A stretch of DNA of 64,000 nucleotides, from contig JAEVHH010000004.1 of the NCBI GenBank assembly GCA_017607445.1, positions 2,604,001-2,668,000 of the forward strand, in the 5' to 3' direction. Both the position numbers and the translations under genes were made by a program. Below the pieces are notes generated by a model, which saw only the letters and a list, made by a program, of their open reading frames with translations, was not told the DNA's origin and searched no databases. Source of the stretch: Histoplasma ohiense (lineage: Eukaryota; Ascomycota; Eurotiomycetes; Onygenales; Ajellomycetaceae). Below, piece by piece: positions 22,001 through 35,000 of this stretch. Numbering within the stretch: position 1 is the stretch's first letter; each line of letters starts with the position of its first letter.

Positions 22001-25000
22001 TCCGTGAAAAGGGGGAGGGAGGTAGGCGAAGCATGGCTTCACCCAGGTAAATAAGAGCAATAATATAGCGATCAATCCCTAAGATGGAGGGTCAAGTTCG
22101 TCGAATTCTCCGTAGTATATTTAAAATCATGAGGGGATTCCAGTGTTGGGTTAGCTCCCTATGGATGGAATAACCCACAAATTACCAACTTCAAATGCCA
22201 ACAAATTCCAAGGATAGCTTCTCTTTCTGTTCGAGAAGGACAGGGACAAGACAGTCGACGACGACGACGACCGGCATCTTGATATGATTATTTTTCCTCG
22301 GCATCTGCCATCATCGCCCTGGCAGTTAGTTGCATCGTAGCTTTGTTTCGTCTTCGTCTTCCTCAATCCTTGCCCTGCCGGAGTCCCATGGGTATAGTTA
22401 CCACGAGGCAACCCCAGCAGCTACGAAATACAGTACGACCTCAAGCAAGAACTCCTTGTCGAATTTGTTTGCTTCTTCACAAAGCATTGCTAGGAGCCGT
22501 TGATGATAATAAGGGGCTGTTAAGTCAGATCGAGGACAAGGATCGTGCTGTGTATTATGGAGTCACAACTGCTTGATTGACCCTCTTCCCTCCACAACCC
22601 CCCCATGTATGTATGTACATGTACGGAGTACATGTACAGCGCATGTATGATGTGGCCGCAGGCGGCCAAGGCAAGGTTATGTGTTTTTTATTTGTTTTCT
22701 TTTTCGTTCTCGTTTCTGTTCCTTCTTTGGGAAGCTGCACGAACGGCAGGAATGTTGATTATGACGAAATGAAGACTGGTGATGAACCAGGGTTCGTCTG
22801 AAATCTTCAACGTCGTCAAGCGCGGTTGCCGTCAGTTCCTCATAGGTTCAACAAGTAGGAGGAGTTGGGTACGTGCGTCAAACGTGACAAAATGAGAGAA
22901 TAAATAAGAGCATTTTATTGGCTATCTTCTGATTCCCAGTGATATAAATTCGATTAATGTTGTAACTATACACATAAAAAAAAAATAGCAATCTAAATAA
23001 GTGAGGTGAGGGAGGGGGACGTTTTCTTTCGCTCTCTATTTTCTTCTCAAATAGCGATCTCGATATTTTCTCGTCTTTCGAGAAAAGCGGACATGCCAAG
23101 GAAGAGAAATGCTGGCAAAGCAGGGAATCCTTGAAGAGGGGCTCCATTCCTTATCATGCCTACGAATATCGAGACGAGCTTGCATATGCAAGGAGGGAGG
23201 GAGGGATGAGGGGTTAGAGATAGTTCGTACCGGATATGCCAATCAATGTATGTAGGAGGAAAAAAGTGCAGTAACCTCTGCTTACGTAGGACGCATCATC
23301 TCCACAGCCATTCTGCTCCAGATGGGCTGTGCAGCCCGGATGCAATCTTGAAATCTGCTCGCCGGGCGGGCCTATCTTCGCCTTTCCTCTCCTCCTTCCT
23401 CTGTTTCTTTCTTTCTTCCTGTTTTTCTCCATGCTCATTTCTTCGGTTTGGGAGGCATCGAGATTCTATAGAGTGTGCCCTTTTTAATCTTTTTAAATTC
23501 TATTTTTTTTTTTGTCTAGGGCGAGTGCAAAACGAGAGGAGGAAAAATGGGGAAGAGAAAGAAAGGGAGGGGGATGCAGCGAGAGTTTTTCGAAGAAATG
23601 GGGAAAACAAGATTTTCAATTGCAGATGTATGCAGTGTTATTGGAGATCTGGGACTCTTGGGAGGGACCCTGCGGAGGACAACAGCAACAATGATAGAAA
23701 ATGACCATGAACAGTGAGACGAGACCAGAGGCCGAGCCGTTAGAATGGGACGCATGGAGCTTTATGTATACGCATTATTAAATATCAGGGCTCTCAAAAC
23801 AAAAGGCACCACTCACGGATGAGCAAGAGGGCTTCTTCAGCACAGACTTCACGAAGGGAGGAGTGGCTCTTCGTGGCACTGCGGCAGTTGTTGGCTGATC
23901 GGAGGCATAGAGTTCAAGAAGCGTGCATTAATTTTTGAACAACGCAGCAGCAGCGCTTGGATTTTGTGTGGAGGAAGGATTGAGGTATCGATCATTGCTG
24001 ACGCTCTGCTGGGCAAGTCAGAGTGACGTCCTGTGGTGGGTTTTTGATTTGAATGAGTGGTCAATCCCTCTGTCAAATGGCAGTTGCAGAAGATCTTCGC
24101 CCTTTTTAACATAAAAATTTTATTTTTGTTTGACATAGTGCCTATGAATCCATGATGCGCAGCGGGTAAAAATGTCCCTAGCAGCCTGCCCATGCGAATG
24201 AATGTTTTAAACCACCAGGCAGGATTCCGAATGGGTTTGAAGTTATTTTTTTGCCATACGATTGTTGTATGGAGGAAGTTTCCGCACAAGGATACAAGGA
24301 TGATGGGTGGTCCAGGAAGGTTGACAGCCAATTCACCCGTCTGAATTTTGAGTCCTTTTCTTGAGGACTTCGTACTAGCATTGTTTGTCCAAAGCGCGAT
24401 ATTTCTGTTTGTATGTGCGTGTTATGCCTCTACCATTTCTGTGCTTGTTCAAACAAACAATCTTCTTCCCATATAGAAGGGCTTCATTCTGCCCATGATT
24501 GATCGCCCTTTGCATTGACTGACAATTTCCCTCCGCAGAGCAAGCTTCCCGCAAGCCCTCAGGCCACGCAACGGCAGACAGGCGGGAACAGCTCGACGAG
24601 AGCAACAAGAAAAGGGAAAACGAACTTCCATGAGTCTTGCATCCCCCACGATTCGGTCTTTGCGAGTCAGGGCTAGGCTGGCTAGTACGTAACGAACATA
24701 AATAACATAACGTAACGCGAATACCGTATTTCGTACGTCCTCCGAACGCTGGAAACAATCATCCGCCGTCCAGGATAGGCGCATAAGGGTACGCCGTACA
24801 GAGACCAACAGCCAGTCATCGTGCGCTCTGCTCCAGCAGGCCCAGAGTGGTAAGGCGTGTAATCTACCGGCGCTACCCCGGTCCTTACCTGCAGCGGGCC
24901 TAACTGTCCTGCTTCCGCGGCTGGCTGGCGATGGCTGCTCGGGGTTTGCTTGCCCCCAGCTTAGCGGGCCCAGTTGGGGAACCTCCATATCCCGGGTCCC

Positions 25001-25820
25001 ATAGTGTGTATTATTGGCATCAGCAAAATGCCCTCAATTACAGTACCAGGTGTAAATTACTCTTGCAGTCAATATCGTACGCAGCATGTATCAACCAGCC
25101 CGGGGTTGTTACGGCGCTATGACGGGGCTAGTTAAGGCCTACCGCAGGCCCCCGGGCAGTCTGGCCGGGGGCAAATCCATGCCTAGCGCCGACTCCACTG
25201 GGCGACCTTGGACCTTGCGCTGTTCGGATACGGTACTCCGTATTGCAAGTGGACTTGGCTCCCGTGCTTTGCTTGGGGCTTTTGTGGGCACGACACACCA
25301 ACCAGCGAAGTGCCTGCCTTCATTATTGTTCCAATCCAGGCCTTCTTTCCTGTCTGTTTCTTCTGTCTCCTCTTCTCTCCTCTCCTCCTCACCCATACAC
25401 ACACACACACGCACCAACATATCCAGAGAGGATACAGCATACCCACATACTCACATACCCACATACACACACACTGCCTGACGGAACTGACTGACGCCGC
25501 ACCGCTGGTGATATCATCCACCGTCGTTAATCCTTATTCCTCTTACTTCTATCCCATTATACACACATCCTTTCGCCCTGGACGACCGAGACTGCGATCT
25601 GTAGGCCTCCGATGTGGTTCCTGGAATAAAACGAGTCAACTGCTCAACCCTCCCCTTCCATCTTGTCCCTCTGACGACCCGAGAAATTCATATATTTTGA
25701 TCTTCTATATATAATTCGATGACTTTACGAGCTACGACAATCTCCTGACTGTGATCATCTGGATCCTTATCTCTCCACCTCGCCTTCTTTTTTTTTTTTT
25801 TAACACCTCTTTTGGACATC
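19037..25820. other. 6.8-kb stretch with no supported gene
   Basis: Many short frames occur on both strands, but none shows family motifs, convincing splice structure or start context. A GC-rich patch (about 24.5-25.3 kb) gives long chance frames on both strands. Simple repeats include GT-rich sequence near 19987-20003 and a CA run near 25397-25411. Exact TACGGAGTA/TACTCCGTA 9-mers occur at 22622-22630 and 25234-25242. GTACATGTAC occurs twice (22615-22624, 22628-22637) separated by 3 bp. A T-tract at about 25789-25801 precedes the next start codon. Long leaders or noncoding transcripts are possible and cannot be seen from sequence. Confidence 0.55.
22615..22637. repeat. Duplicated GTACATGTAC palindrome
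   Basis: Two copies of the 10-bp palindrome GTACATGTAC flank the 3-bp spacer GGA. The junction also creates a TACGGAGTA 9-mer. Could be a dimeric protein binding site; no evidence beyond symmetry. Confidence 0.8.
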
Positions 25821-26915
25821 ATGGGTGGCCGTACTGTGGATGCGCTACAATGCTTCACCTTCATCACAGACAACGGCCCTTCATGGGTCACTCGAGTTAC
25901 TGACCTGGCTGTATACACAAAGGCGAAGCATGCTGAATTTACCGCGGAATATGCCAGACTCGCGGCCGCTGGTGAGGCAGTTACCAAGCCTCGACGAAGG
26001 AAGAATAGTTCGGTCCACTCCATTCGGCCAGATGACATGCGCCCGTCTATAAATGCGGCAGTTTCCAAGCGGGCACATCAAAGTCAAGATCAGGGGGCTG
26101 TCGTCGTTGTCGTCGAGGAACCCAACCAGGACTACATGGACCCCATCACACTGCTGAGAATGTCAAAACACTACCCAAATGATTCGAATCAACGGAAGCG
26201 GAATATAGCGACCTCGAAATCTGCGGGCACGGACAGGATCGTGCGGCCTCGTCAACTTGTCATTGTCCATTATGACTCGCAAACTCAATTGTCGTTGGAG
26301 AAATTGGTGAGGGATATTGGAGGTGCGAGGAATAATATTCGTAAAGGTCGGATGAGCCAAATGATGAAGTCCGGGTTCGGTCTGAAGTTCTTGGATTCCG
26401 CCAGGGCAAAATCTTCAATGGGAGTACCAGGAGCAGGAGCCCGTAGTCCACTCGATCCGCCGTCGAAACTCAACAGGTCGCCCAGCAGGGAGACGGCATT
26501 TGATCTCGTCGATAAACAGTTGGAATTGGCTCAATCTCTGTGCGAAACGGCCGCTCATCAATTCCTACGGTGTGGAGATTGTGCTGTGGAGTTGGAGAAA
26601 GCAAATGAACGACTTTCCACTGTGCTTGACCTGGCGAAGGTGGAGGTGGAACGGTTAGAAAAGGAGGCGGAGAGGGAGAAGGAGGAGGAGGCCGCGAAGG
26701 CAGCTACTGAGGCTCTCCAAGCGGAGGATGATGACGACGACGACGACGACGACGAGGATGGGAAGATTGCTCCAGGATCTACGCTGATCCTGAAAGCAAA
26801 CGAGAAGCGGACACCAGACGGTTCAGAAGCGGCCATCGAGGTCGACGATGGCTCCTCCGTATCCTCTATTTCCATTGATATTACCGCCTTCAGGTCAAGC
26901 CGGTTCAGGTCTTAA
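25821..26915 (+). CDS. Conserved fungal hypothetical protein with C-terminal coiled coil
   Basis: Intronless, 364 residues from the ATG at 25821 (MGGRTVDALQCFTFITD); the frame is open slightly further upstream only via a TTG. I recognise the N-terminal block (WVTRVTDLAVYTKAKHAEF, then YARLAAAGEAVTKPRRRKNS) as conserved in Eurotiomycete hypothetical proteins, without a known function. A central segment has VIVHYDSQTQLSLEKLVRDI and a basic RNNIRKGRMSQMMKSGFG block. Residues about 235-300 form a strongly helical, charged coiled coil (LAKVEVERLEKEAEREKEEE), followed by a run of Asp (codons GAC/GAT, nt 26727-26757) and a Ser/Arg-rich tail. No signal peptide or membrane segment is seen. Likely a cytoplasmic or nuclear scaffold; that is a guess. 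Confidence 0.8.
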   Translation: MGGRTVDALQCFTFITDNGPSWVTRVTDLAVYTKAKHAEFTAEYARLAAAGEAVTKPRRRKNSSVHSIRPDDMRPSINAAVSKRAHQSQDQGAVVVVVEEPNQDYMDPITLLRMSKHYPNDSNQRKRNIATSKSAGTDRIVRPRQLVIVHYDSQTQLSLEKLVRDIGGARNNIRKGRMSQMMKSGFGLKFLDSARAKSSMGVPGAGARSPLDPPSKLNRSPSRETAFDLVDKQLELAQSLCETAAHQFLRCGDCAVELEKANERLSTVLDLAKVEVERLEKEAEREKEEEAAKAATEALQAEDDDDDDDDDEDGKIAPGSTLILKANEKRTPDGSEAAIEVDDGSSVSSISIDITAFRSSRFRS

Positions 26916-28600
26916 TCTAGAACTTTCCAGAAAGCCCTTGTTCATACTTCTTAACCTTCGATGTCGATTTTCCACATGCGCGCACACACATACACACATA
27001 CAAGGACAAACATTATATACGGCCCTCCTACCCATTCCTTTGAAAAATTCCGCTTTTCCGCATACATCTATATAAAACACAGCTTACAAACGTTCTCCTG
27101 GTTTACCTGACCAAATCTCCAATTGGAAGATATCTCGCTCAACCATTCTCTATTTCGGCCATATATGTCGGGCTGGGGTATTCTATTCATTTCCATTGAC
27201 GACATGATTTAGTGAAGGAAAGGCAGGAAATACGTTTCTCACGTACCCGTTCTCGATATACAGACATCATACCATTTCCATATCATATCATATCATCCCT
27301 ACATGTGCACATACATTCCTTCGCGTTTCCATCCATCCCTGTTCTCATCCCTACTCAAATTTCTTCCCAAAAACTTCTTCGCACAGTATTACTTTCATTA
27401 CTGAAACAAAGCCACTATTCTTTCTCCTCTCCTCACTCATTGTCATGTCCTTTTTTTTCTTTGTTTTCTATTTTGCCTCCCTTTTTGCTGTCCATTTGTG
27501 TGTATATGCATGCGTGTGTGCGCGTGTCTAATGAGGGTATTTTGCTTTTTCTCTTTTGTCGCCTTTTGTTCGACGGACAAGGAAAGGGAGGAACGGACAT
27601 ACCTACACCTCCCGATCCCTCCCAAATCTGTCGCCTTTGATGATAGCATTTTCTTTTCTTATACATATATTTTGCTCTCTATTCGTTGTTTATTTTTTAT
27701 TGATTTTTAGCCCAGGGTACTATACTATGCTGTCCTATCCTATGGACCTAGCTATTTATTTATCTATCTATCTATCGATCTATCAATCTAGCATGGCGTT
27801 TTCTTGAACATTTTTCGTTTATCCTTTTCTGTTTCCTATTGATATCGCTGGGGTGGCATACACTTAAACTATTATCCATATATTTTATCATATGGACGAT
27901 CAAACCTCTTTGGCTTGAATTTGTTTTTGTTGTCTGGCCTTCCTTCTCCTCTTCTTTGTTTTCGTCCCTTTCCTACTCACGCCTCCTTGTGCGCCCGCCG
28001 GGGAAATAAATTGTTGACGCTGCAATCCTTCTCCTTTCACGCCCGATTTCTTATATATCTTCTTACTCTTTATCCTTGGCTTTTTTGTTTTCTCCTTTTT
28101 TCTCATTCGAGGTGGTGAGAAACTAACGACACTGTTTGAAGCGCGGGAGGGAAAAGAATGAAGATACATATATGGATGCTACTCCCATGGGCATATATAA
28201 CTTCTCACATTACCATAACAACTCTAACACAGTGAAATGGCAAGGGAAAAGCGTGAGAGCATATTTTGACTCTTATTTGATTTTTGGGCAGCGGAGGGAG
28301 GCCGCGCCTGGATTGTTCCTTTCTTGATGAAGTATTTCAAGCGAGTTTTTCTATATTATAAATATTGTGTTTTTTGTTGGTTAAAAATCGTCCTTTTAGT
28401 TACGGAATATATCTCTATATTTCTGTCTTAAATTATTGCTCTACATCACTATACCCTCACCCCTTGCCGTGACGTCAAACCAAAGCTTATGTAGATATTG
28501 AGTTTTCTTTCTTTTTTTTTCTTCCAATGACGAAATAATTCATATATTTATAATAGTATACAAGCCGCAATCGCTCGCTTGCGCTCGCTTATCCAGCTTG
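26916..28600. other. T-rich 3' flank, no gene seen
   Basis: Pyrimidine-rich sequence with long chance frames in three registers. A TATC-type simple repeat lies at about 27757-27790. Near 28571-28590 the sequence CGCTCGCTT occurs twice in tandem and marks the left edge of the AT-rich island. No coding gene is supported. Confidence 0.5.
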
Positions 28601-30162
28601 AAAACGCGCCGTTTAATCCCTTGGGTGAATGTAATGAGATCAATGATACAGAGAATAATGCAGTTCAGACTCTTATAGACATGTCAATATATATAAAACT
28701 CAAATCAGCATTAAATTATTGTAGTATCTGAAGAATAATATAAAAATGATGAGAGTTGTTGAAAATATTCTGTATAATAATTGCAATTTCTGAAACAGTA
28801 GATAGATTCTCTCAGCAGTGATCATTATCTATCTTCAGTTATATAATAGAGTTCAAATCAATATATACAGCAGAGCTGTCTTATAGTATTTTTTATATAA
28901 ACTGATAAAATTGAATAAAAGAATTAATCTTAGAAATATTAGCAGTCAACAATATAACAGAAAAATATAGAAAAGCAAATGAGTAAACAGTAAATAATAT
29001 AATATAAATATAATTAAATATATTAGAATATATGATAAAATTTATATTTATATAAAACAGATATTTTCATCTGATTCAGACTCTAATAGTTCTTACAGAT
29101 GATAGAGTTTTCTCTGTATTTGAAATAATATCAAATCATCAATAATCAAATAATCAAGATATGAATTCTATTTATATTTAAAAGATATAAATATCAGAAC
29201 AGAGTTGTAGTTTTAAATATATCTATAGAAATACTTTATATCAACTGTATTGTTATTAAATAGTTTATATAGCTCTGATGAAAATTCTCTGACAGATAAT
29301 AATCTCACAGCATCTTTTATATATTATATGAAAAATACTGAAAAATTTTTGATAATTTATCTACACATTTATCAATTCAATATTTAGCTCTGCAGAGAGA
29401 GTAGTAAACATTCATTTAATTAAAATTAAATAATTAACAATGATAAAGATAGAAGTGAAAGTCACAGAGAATAGATTAATAACTGTAAATAATTAAAGAA
29501 TTAACAACAGATTCAGAAATAGTTGAATTAATTTCAAGATTAAAATCATCAAAAATCAACTGATTCAGTAAATTTATATATATATAATCAGCAAACTCAT
29601 CTACTGTGGAAACTGCAGTGACAGTTGTCAAATAATAATATTTAATATTACAGATATATTTATAATTGAGAGCTCAGCAATCAATACAGTTCTTGAAAAA
29701 TAAATAACAGTATAAAATAGATAAGATAGATAGTTTTTATAGTATATATCACAGTATAACAGCTTAACTATGAGAATTGATGACAGTGTGAAAAGTGAAT
29801 AGTGAAAGATAGTAAATAGTGTAGTGAATGATAATAATAATAGTAATTGTAGTAGTAATAATAATAGTTAATTACTAAGAAGAAAAAGAAAGAGAGAAGA
29901 ATATGTACAAAATACATACATTTATATATATATATATATAAAAATAGCAGTAGCAAGAATATAATAAAAAGAGATAAGAATAAACAAAAATAATATAATA
30001 AAAAAATAATAAATGAATACATTATATCAATTTATTATAAGTTAAGTATAGAAACAACTATATCTCTCAATAATAGATGAAAGATTTGAATTGAATATAT
30101 CTCATATATACAATACTGAATTTGATAGTTTATAGAGTATGTACAGAATAATGCATTGAATT
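28601..30162. other. AT-rich degenerate sequence left of the retrotransposon
   Basis: Composition drops sharply to A/T with almost no CG dinucleotide. No frame of protein character survives. It is the left arm of the island into which the chromovirus inserted, probably an older mutated repeat; its family cannot be identified. Confidence 0.6.
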
Positions 30163-30167
30163 GAAAC
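30163..30167. repeat. Left target site duplication GAAAC
   Basis: GAAAC directly precedes the 5' LTR and is repeated exactly right after the 3' LTR (36118-36122). A 5-bp duplication is usual for Ty3/gypsy integrases and fixes the element ends. Confidence 0.9.
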
Positions 30168-30638
30168 TGTGATGGGTTAGCACCTGTTAGTAATTAACTT
30201 ACACAATCAACTCCCCTCCTGCACCCACTTGTTCCTGGCTGTTGTGATCTCACATAACCCTCAACATTCTTCTGCTCTGTGCTCTGCACTCACATAGTCT
30301 CTAACAATTCTTCTGTGTAGCTTCTTACATTCTTCCACTCTGTGTTTCATGCTTGTGTAGTCTCTAACAATTCTTCTGTGTAGCCCTCAATGATTCCTCC
30401 ACTCCACATTCCACACTCACATAGCTTCTAACAATTCTTACACATACCCCTTAATGTTCTTCTGCTCCATGCTCCACTGTGGAGCAGCTTCTGATATTCT
30501 TCCACCCCAAACTTTCCTCTATAAGAACCCCCTTTGTACAACCTTTTCTTCTGATTTCTTTTCTCTTTCTTTCCTTAATCAATTCATAATCTGTAATTAG
30601 AATAGTATCAAATTGTTAATCAAAGTACACCCATTACA
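30168..30638 (+). repeat. 5' LTR
   Basis: 471 bp, starting TGTGATGGG and ending TTACA, the same length as the 3' LTR. A TATAAGAA box lies at 30520-30527. The segment 30577-30590 is complementary to the primer binding site just past the LTR, so the transcript is expected to start near 30577. Confidence 0.95.
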
Positions 30639-30651
30639 TTATGAATTGATT
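30639..30651 (+). other. Self-complementary primer binding site
   Basis: TTATGAATTGATT directly follows the 5' LTR and is the exact reverse complement of LTR positions 30577-30589; the match extends to 14 nt with the last LTR base. This is the arrangement of self-primed elements (Tf1/sushi group), where the 5' end of the RNA primes minus-strand synthesis, rather than a tRNA. Confidence 0.75.
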
Positions 30652-30663
30652 CTTCTGCATTTA

Positions 30664-30869
30664 AGGCCTGAGTGCCTCATTATTAGTTCTTACACCCGAG
30701 TGCGTCGTTACCAGTTCTTATGCCTGAGTGCGTCGTTTACAGGCCCAAGTGCCTAGTCATTACAAGAGATCCCTCATGGGCCTGAGTGCTTTTATCATTA
30801 GTTATATAGACCATTGTGTCTAAGCATCTGAAACACAATCAACTGTGTTCTACAAGGCCTGAGTGCCTA
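30664..30869 (+). repeat. Leader repeat, six copies of a GCCTGAGTGC-like motif
   Basis: Copies of G/CCCTGAGTGC or a one- or two-base variant lie at about 30665, 30695, 30722, 30742, 30779 and 30856 in the untranslated leader between the primer binding site and gag. CG dinucleotides survive in two of them, unlike the rest of the element. Role unknown; packaging or dimerisation would be conceivable. Confidence 0.75.
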
Positions 30870-31013
30870 CAAACTGTAACACTGCAAATAGCATTCACAA
30901 AGAAGCTTGATCAAGCTTAGCACTGCAACACTGCAAATAGTGTCTGTGAGAGAATCAAGTGTCTACAAGTATTTCTTTTCTTTTATTATTATTACATGTT
31001 CTTAGATATCAAA

Positions 31014-32027
31014 ATGAACTATGAACAATTCTACAAACACCCACTGCATTCAAACATGGTGGATGACAACTTAGATCTATGAAGCATCCTTCAGCAACAG
31101 ATGCTACAGATGGCTGAATTGCAACAACAACTTACTGAAATGAGCACTTCCACATTCATCATTCCTTCTACACCCATGCCTCACAAAAAGCCCCCAAGAG
31201 AGAAGCTCTCAATCCTCAATAAATACAAGAGAGACCTAGCACTCTACCTTGTATGGAAGTCAAAAGCAAACACCAAATTGAACATTGATGAACAAGCAAT
31301 AGACTCACTATCCAATCAAGTATGATATATTCATAGCAGATTGAATGGCAACACATTAGCAAAATTCCAACCCTGAATGAGTCATTGTCAGAATCATCAG
31401 TGTACATCAGAGCTAGTTTTCCAACAACTCAACTCTCTCTTCCTCAATCCTACACTTCAAGCCAAGACATTAGACTGGCTTAATCAGACTCATCAGATGA
31501 ATGTCACATTGACAACTTATCTTTCTGAATTCAATTGCAAGCTTCTAGAAGCAGATGGGCAAGACTGAGACAATGCTGTCAAGATCAACATATTGTTCAA
31601 GAACTTGAACTTTCAATTGCATAATTGAAGTATAGAGTATCCAAAGCTCTCAACATACAGCAAATTCTGCACTGATCTTTGTCTGTTGAACAACAATCTG
31701 TCTCAGTTCCACACACTTCAAAATCATAGAGAATTTCATCAAACAAATGCATACATCTCAAACCACTCTGCAGTGCCCCCCATCTCTGAATCAGAATCAA
31801 TGAACTGAGTCTCACATGTGAATGCAAGCTACTCAAGAGTCTCCAACATCTCAGAGAAGAACACTGCTGACTGAATCATCAGAAAAGTCTGCATATACTG
31901 CAACAAATCAGAGCACTTCATGAATCAATGTTCAAATGCAATCACTCTGAGTAAACCCCCCACACACATGAACACTGCATTGCCTGTGGATAAGCAAGAA
32001 CAGGGAAAAGACAAGCTCTCACTCTAA
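31014..32027 (+). pseudogene. Retrotransposon gag remnant
   Basis: The frame begins at ATG 31014 (MNYEQFYKHPL) and can be followed to a TAA at 32025-32027 with several internal TGA stops. The nucleocapsid zinc knuckle is intact at 31890-31931 (CIYCNKSEHFMNQC, C-X2-C-X4-H-X4-C). The capsid part is recognisable by position and by helical segments such as TLTTYLSEFN. It encoded the structural protein of the particle; now broken. Confidence 0.85.
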
Positions 32028-32080
32028 AACACAGACAAGAGCTCAAGAAGCAAAAAGCTAGCTGGAGATTCAAGCAGAAA

Positions 32081-35000
32081 ATGCAAGCAGACACAATCAT
32101 GATCTCTGTCATTGTAAATAGCTTAGTCAATATACAAGCAATGATAGACAGTGGTTTTCTTCACTACACTCTTATAGACACTCAGCTGATTGAGAAGCAT
32201 AAGCTCCAGCATATCCCCTTTCTCAAATCATATAAACTCAGTGGATTTGACAGCTCCAGAGAATCTGCCTTCTACAACATGGTAAGATTTAATATCAACA
32301 TAGAAGGACACAAGAAAAAGAACATATACACATACAAAATACAAAACCTTGAGTATGATCTAATGCTCAGTCTATCATAGCTCACAGAATTTGGAACCTT
32401 GTTGAATACATACAACCACTGTCTTATTTTCCCAGAAGATGACTGTGTTTACAAGAAGAATGTTGATAGAACCACTGATCTCATTCAGATATCAGCAGAA
32501 GTGTACAAACTACTAATTCATCAAGTGTATGAGAAGAAGAACATTCAAGTGTTCACTGCTAGCATAACAGATATCAAGAAAGCATTAGAAAAGTTAGAAT
32601 TCAAAGACCTCAAGAAACTGCACAAGAAACTACTCAAATTGTACAAAGACTTCACAGATGTGTTCAATAAGAAAGAAGCTGAAAAGCTTCCTTCTCATCA
32701 AGAACTTGATATAGATCATACAATCAAGCTCATCAAGAAAGATGATAAGAACTCACAACTGCTCTGAGGTTCTCTCTACAGCATATCACACAACAAGCTC
32801 CTCATTCTATGAAAAACACTCAATGAATTACTAGACAAAGACTTCATTCATGTTAGCAACTCACCCACTGCAGCATCTGTACTGTTTGTGAAGAAATCAG
32901 AAGAAGACTTATGATTCTGTGTTGACTATCAAGAACTCAACAAGATTACATGGAAGAATTGATACCCTCTCTCACTCATCAATGAAATACTTGAACAGAT
33001 AGAAAAAGCAAAATGATTTATGAAACTTGACATCTCTGCAGCCTTCTACAAGATAAGAATTAATGAAGATGATGAATGGCTAACTGCCTTTCATATGTGT
33101 TACAGATTATATGAATGGACAGTGACTCTCTTTGAATTAGTGAACACTCTGAGTATGTTTCAGAAATACATTAACTGAGCCCTACAAGATCTGCTCAATG
33201 AGATCACCTCAGTGTACATAGACAATATCTTGATCTTCACTGATGAATCACTCACTGAGTACTGTAAGTATGTATGACAAGTTCTTGACCATCTATGAAA
33301 AGCTGGACTGCAAGTGGACATTGACAAATGCAACTTCAAGATCAAGTCTACAATCTATCTAGAATTCATCATTGAAGCTGAAAAAGGTGTACACATGAAT
33401 TCTAAGAAGATGGAAGCAATCCTCAACTGAAAGACATCAGTCTCAGTAAAAGGAACTAGAAGCTTTCTAGAATTCATCAACTTCTACTGAAGATTCATCA
33501 AAGACTTCTCCAATATTGTACAATCACTGACAGATCTGACTCAGAAAGATACTGTATTTCAATGGACTGATGAAGTGAATGCAGCATTCAAAAAGCTGAA
33601 GCATATGTTCACAAGCACCCCAATGCTGCAATCATTTGATTCAGATAAACATACAATTCTCAAAACAGATGCCTCAGATTATGTAGTAGACAGAGCACTA
33701 ATGCAATATAATAACAAAGATGTTCTACAACTCTGTGCCTTCATCTCAAAAAAGATGTCACTCATCAAATGCAACTACAAGATCTACAACAAGAAGCTTC
33801 TAGTGATTATATGATGTCTCAAAGAATGAAAGTCCAAACTTATGAGTGTTGAGAAGTTTGAGATTGTTACTGATCATAAAAACTTAGAATACTTCACAAT
33901 CACTCATAAGCTCATTAAAAGACATATGCATTGATCATTGTTTCATAGCCATTTTTCATTCACAATTTATTATCAATCTGAAGTAGAGAACACTCTTGCA
34001 GATGCTCTGTCTCATCAAGAACAAGATATACCATCTGATGACTTAGATGACAGATGAAAACATCAAGAGCATTGATTAATTGACCTCACAATCATAGAAA
34101 GTTCTACACAATCAGACAAACCCCACATACATATCAACCAGTTCCAAGCTCAAGAACCCTCACTTGAAGAACAATGGAGACTAGCAGCAGAAGCAGATGA
34201 ATTCTGACAGCAAGTCATCAAAATCATACAAAGTAAAGCATCTCAATTCTCTGCAGATGTATACTCAAGAACAGATATCTCAGCATATTCAATCAACAAT
34301 AACAACTGCTTACACTTTCAAGATAGACAATGAATCTCCAATTCAGAACTCCTATGAACACAGATCATGCAAGAAATTCATAACTCATCAATGATCAGAC
34401 ACTCAGAATATAAAATCATATACAATATCATCATCTGAGAATTCTACTGATCAGATATGTCAAAAGACATACATCAGTTTGTATGCAACTGTGATCACTG
34501 TGGCTCAGTGACAGCATGATATGAACACTGAAAAGAGATGCTGAAATCTCTATCTGTTCTCAATCAAACTTGATGTGATATAGCTATCAATTTTGCAGTT
34601 TTCTTACTCAAAAGCAGAGATTCTACAAACATTCTAGTCATTGTCAACTGACTCAGCAAGAGCATAATACTACAGCTCTGTGATAAGATGAACACTGAAG
34701 TAGTTGCAGATGCCTTCATCAGAAGTCTGTTCTATCATATACACAGTCTGTCTTCATTCATTGTGTCAGATAGAGACAGTCAATTCATCAGCACACTCTG
34801 AGTCTGTGTATGTCAATTATTAAGAATCAAATGAAAGTTATCAACAGCATACCACTCAGAGACTGATGAAGCTACTGAGAGGATGATACAAACAGTAAAG
34901 AACATCCTTCATAAGTTCTGCAATTATATGCAAGACAACTGAAGCAATCTGCTGCCACACACTGAGATTGCAATTAACAGTTGAGATTCCACTACAATAG

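Noticed and set aside
24449..24988. 179-residue minus-strand frame
   Set aside because: Arises in a GC-rich patch where several frames stay open at once; no motif.
27212..27640. 142-residue plus-strand frame
   Set aside because: T-rich 3' flanking sequence giving Phe/Ser/Leu runs; several frames open simultaneously.
29768..30022. 84-residue minus-strand hydrophobic frame
   Set aside because: AT-rich simple sequence producing Phe/Leu/Tyr runs, not a membrane protein.
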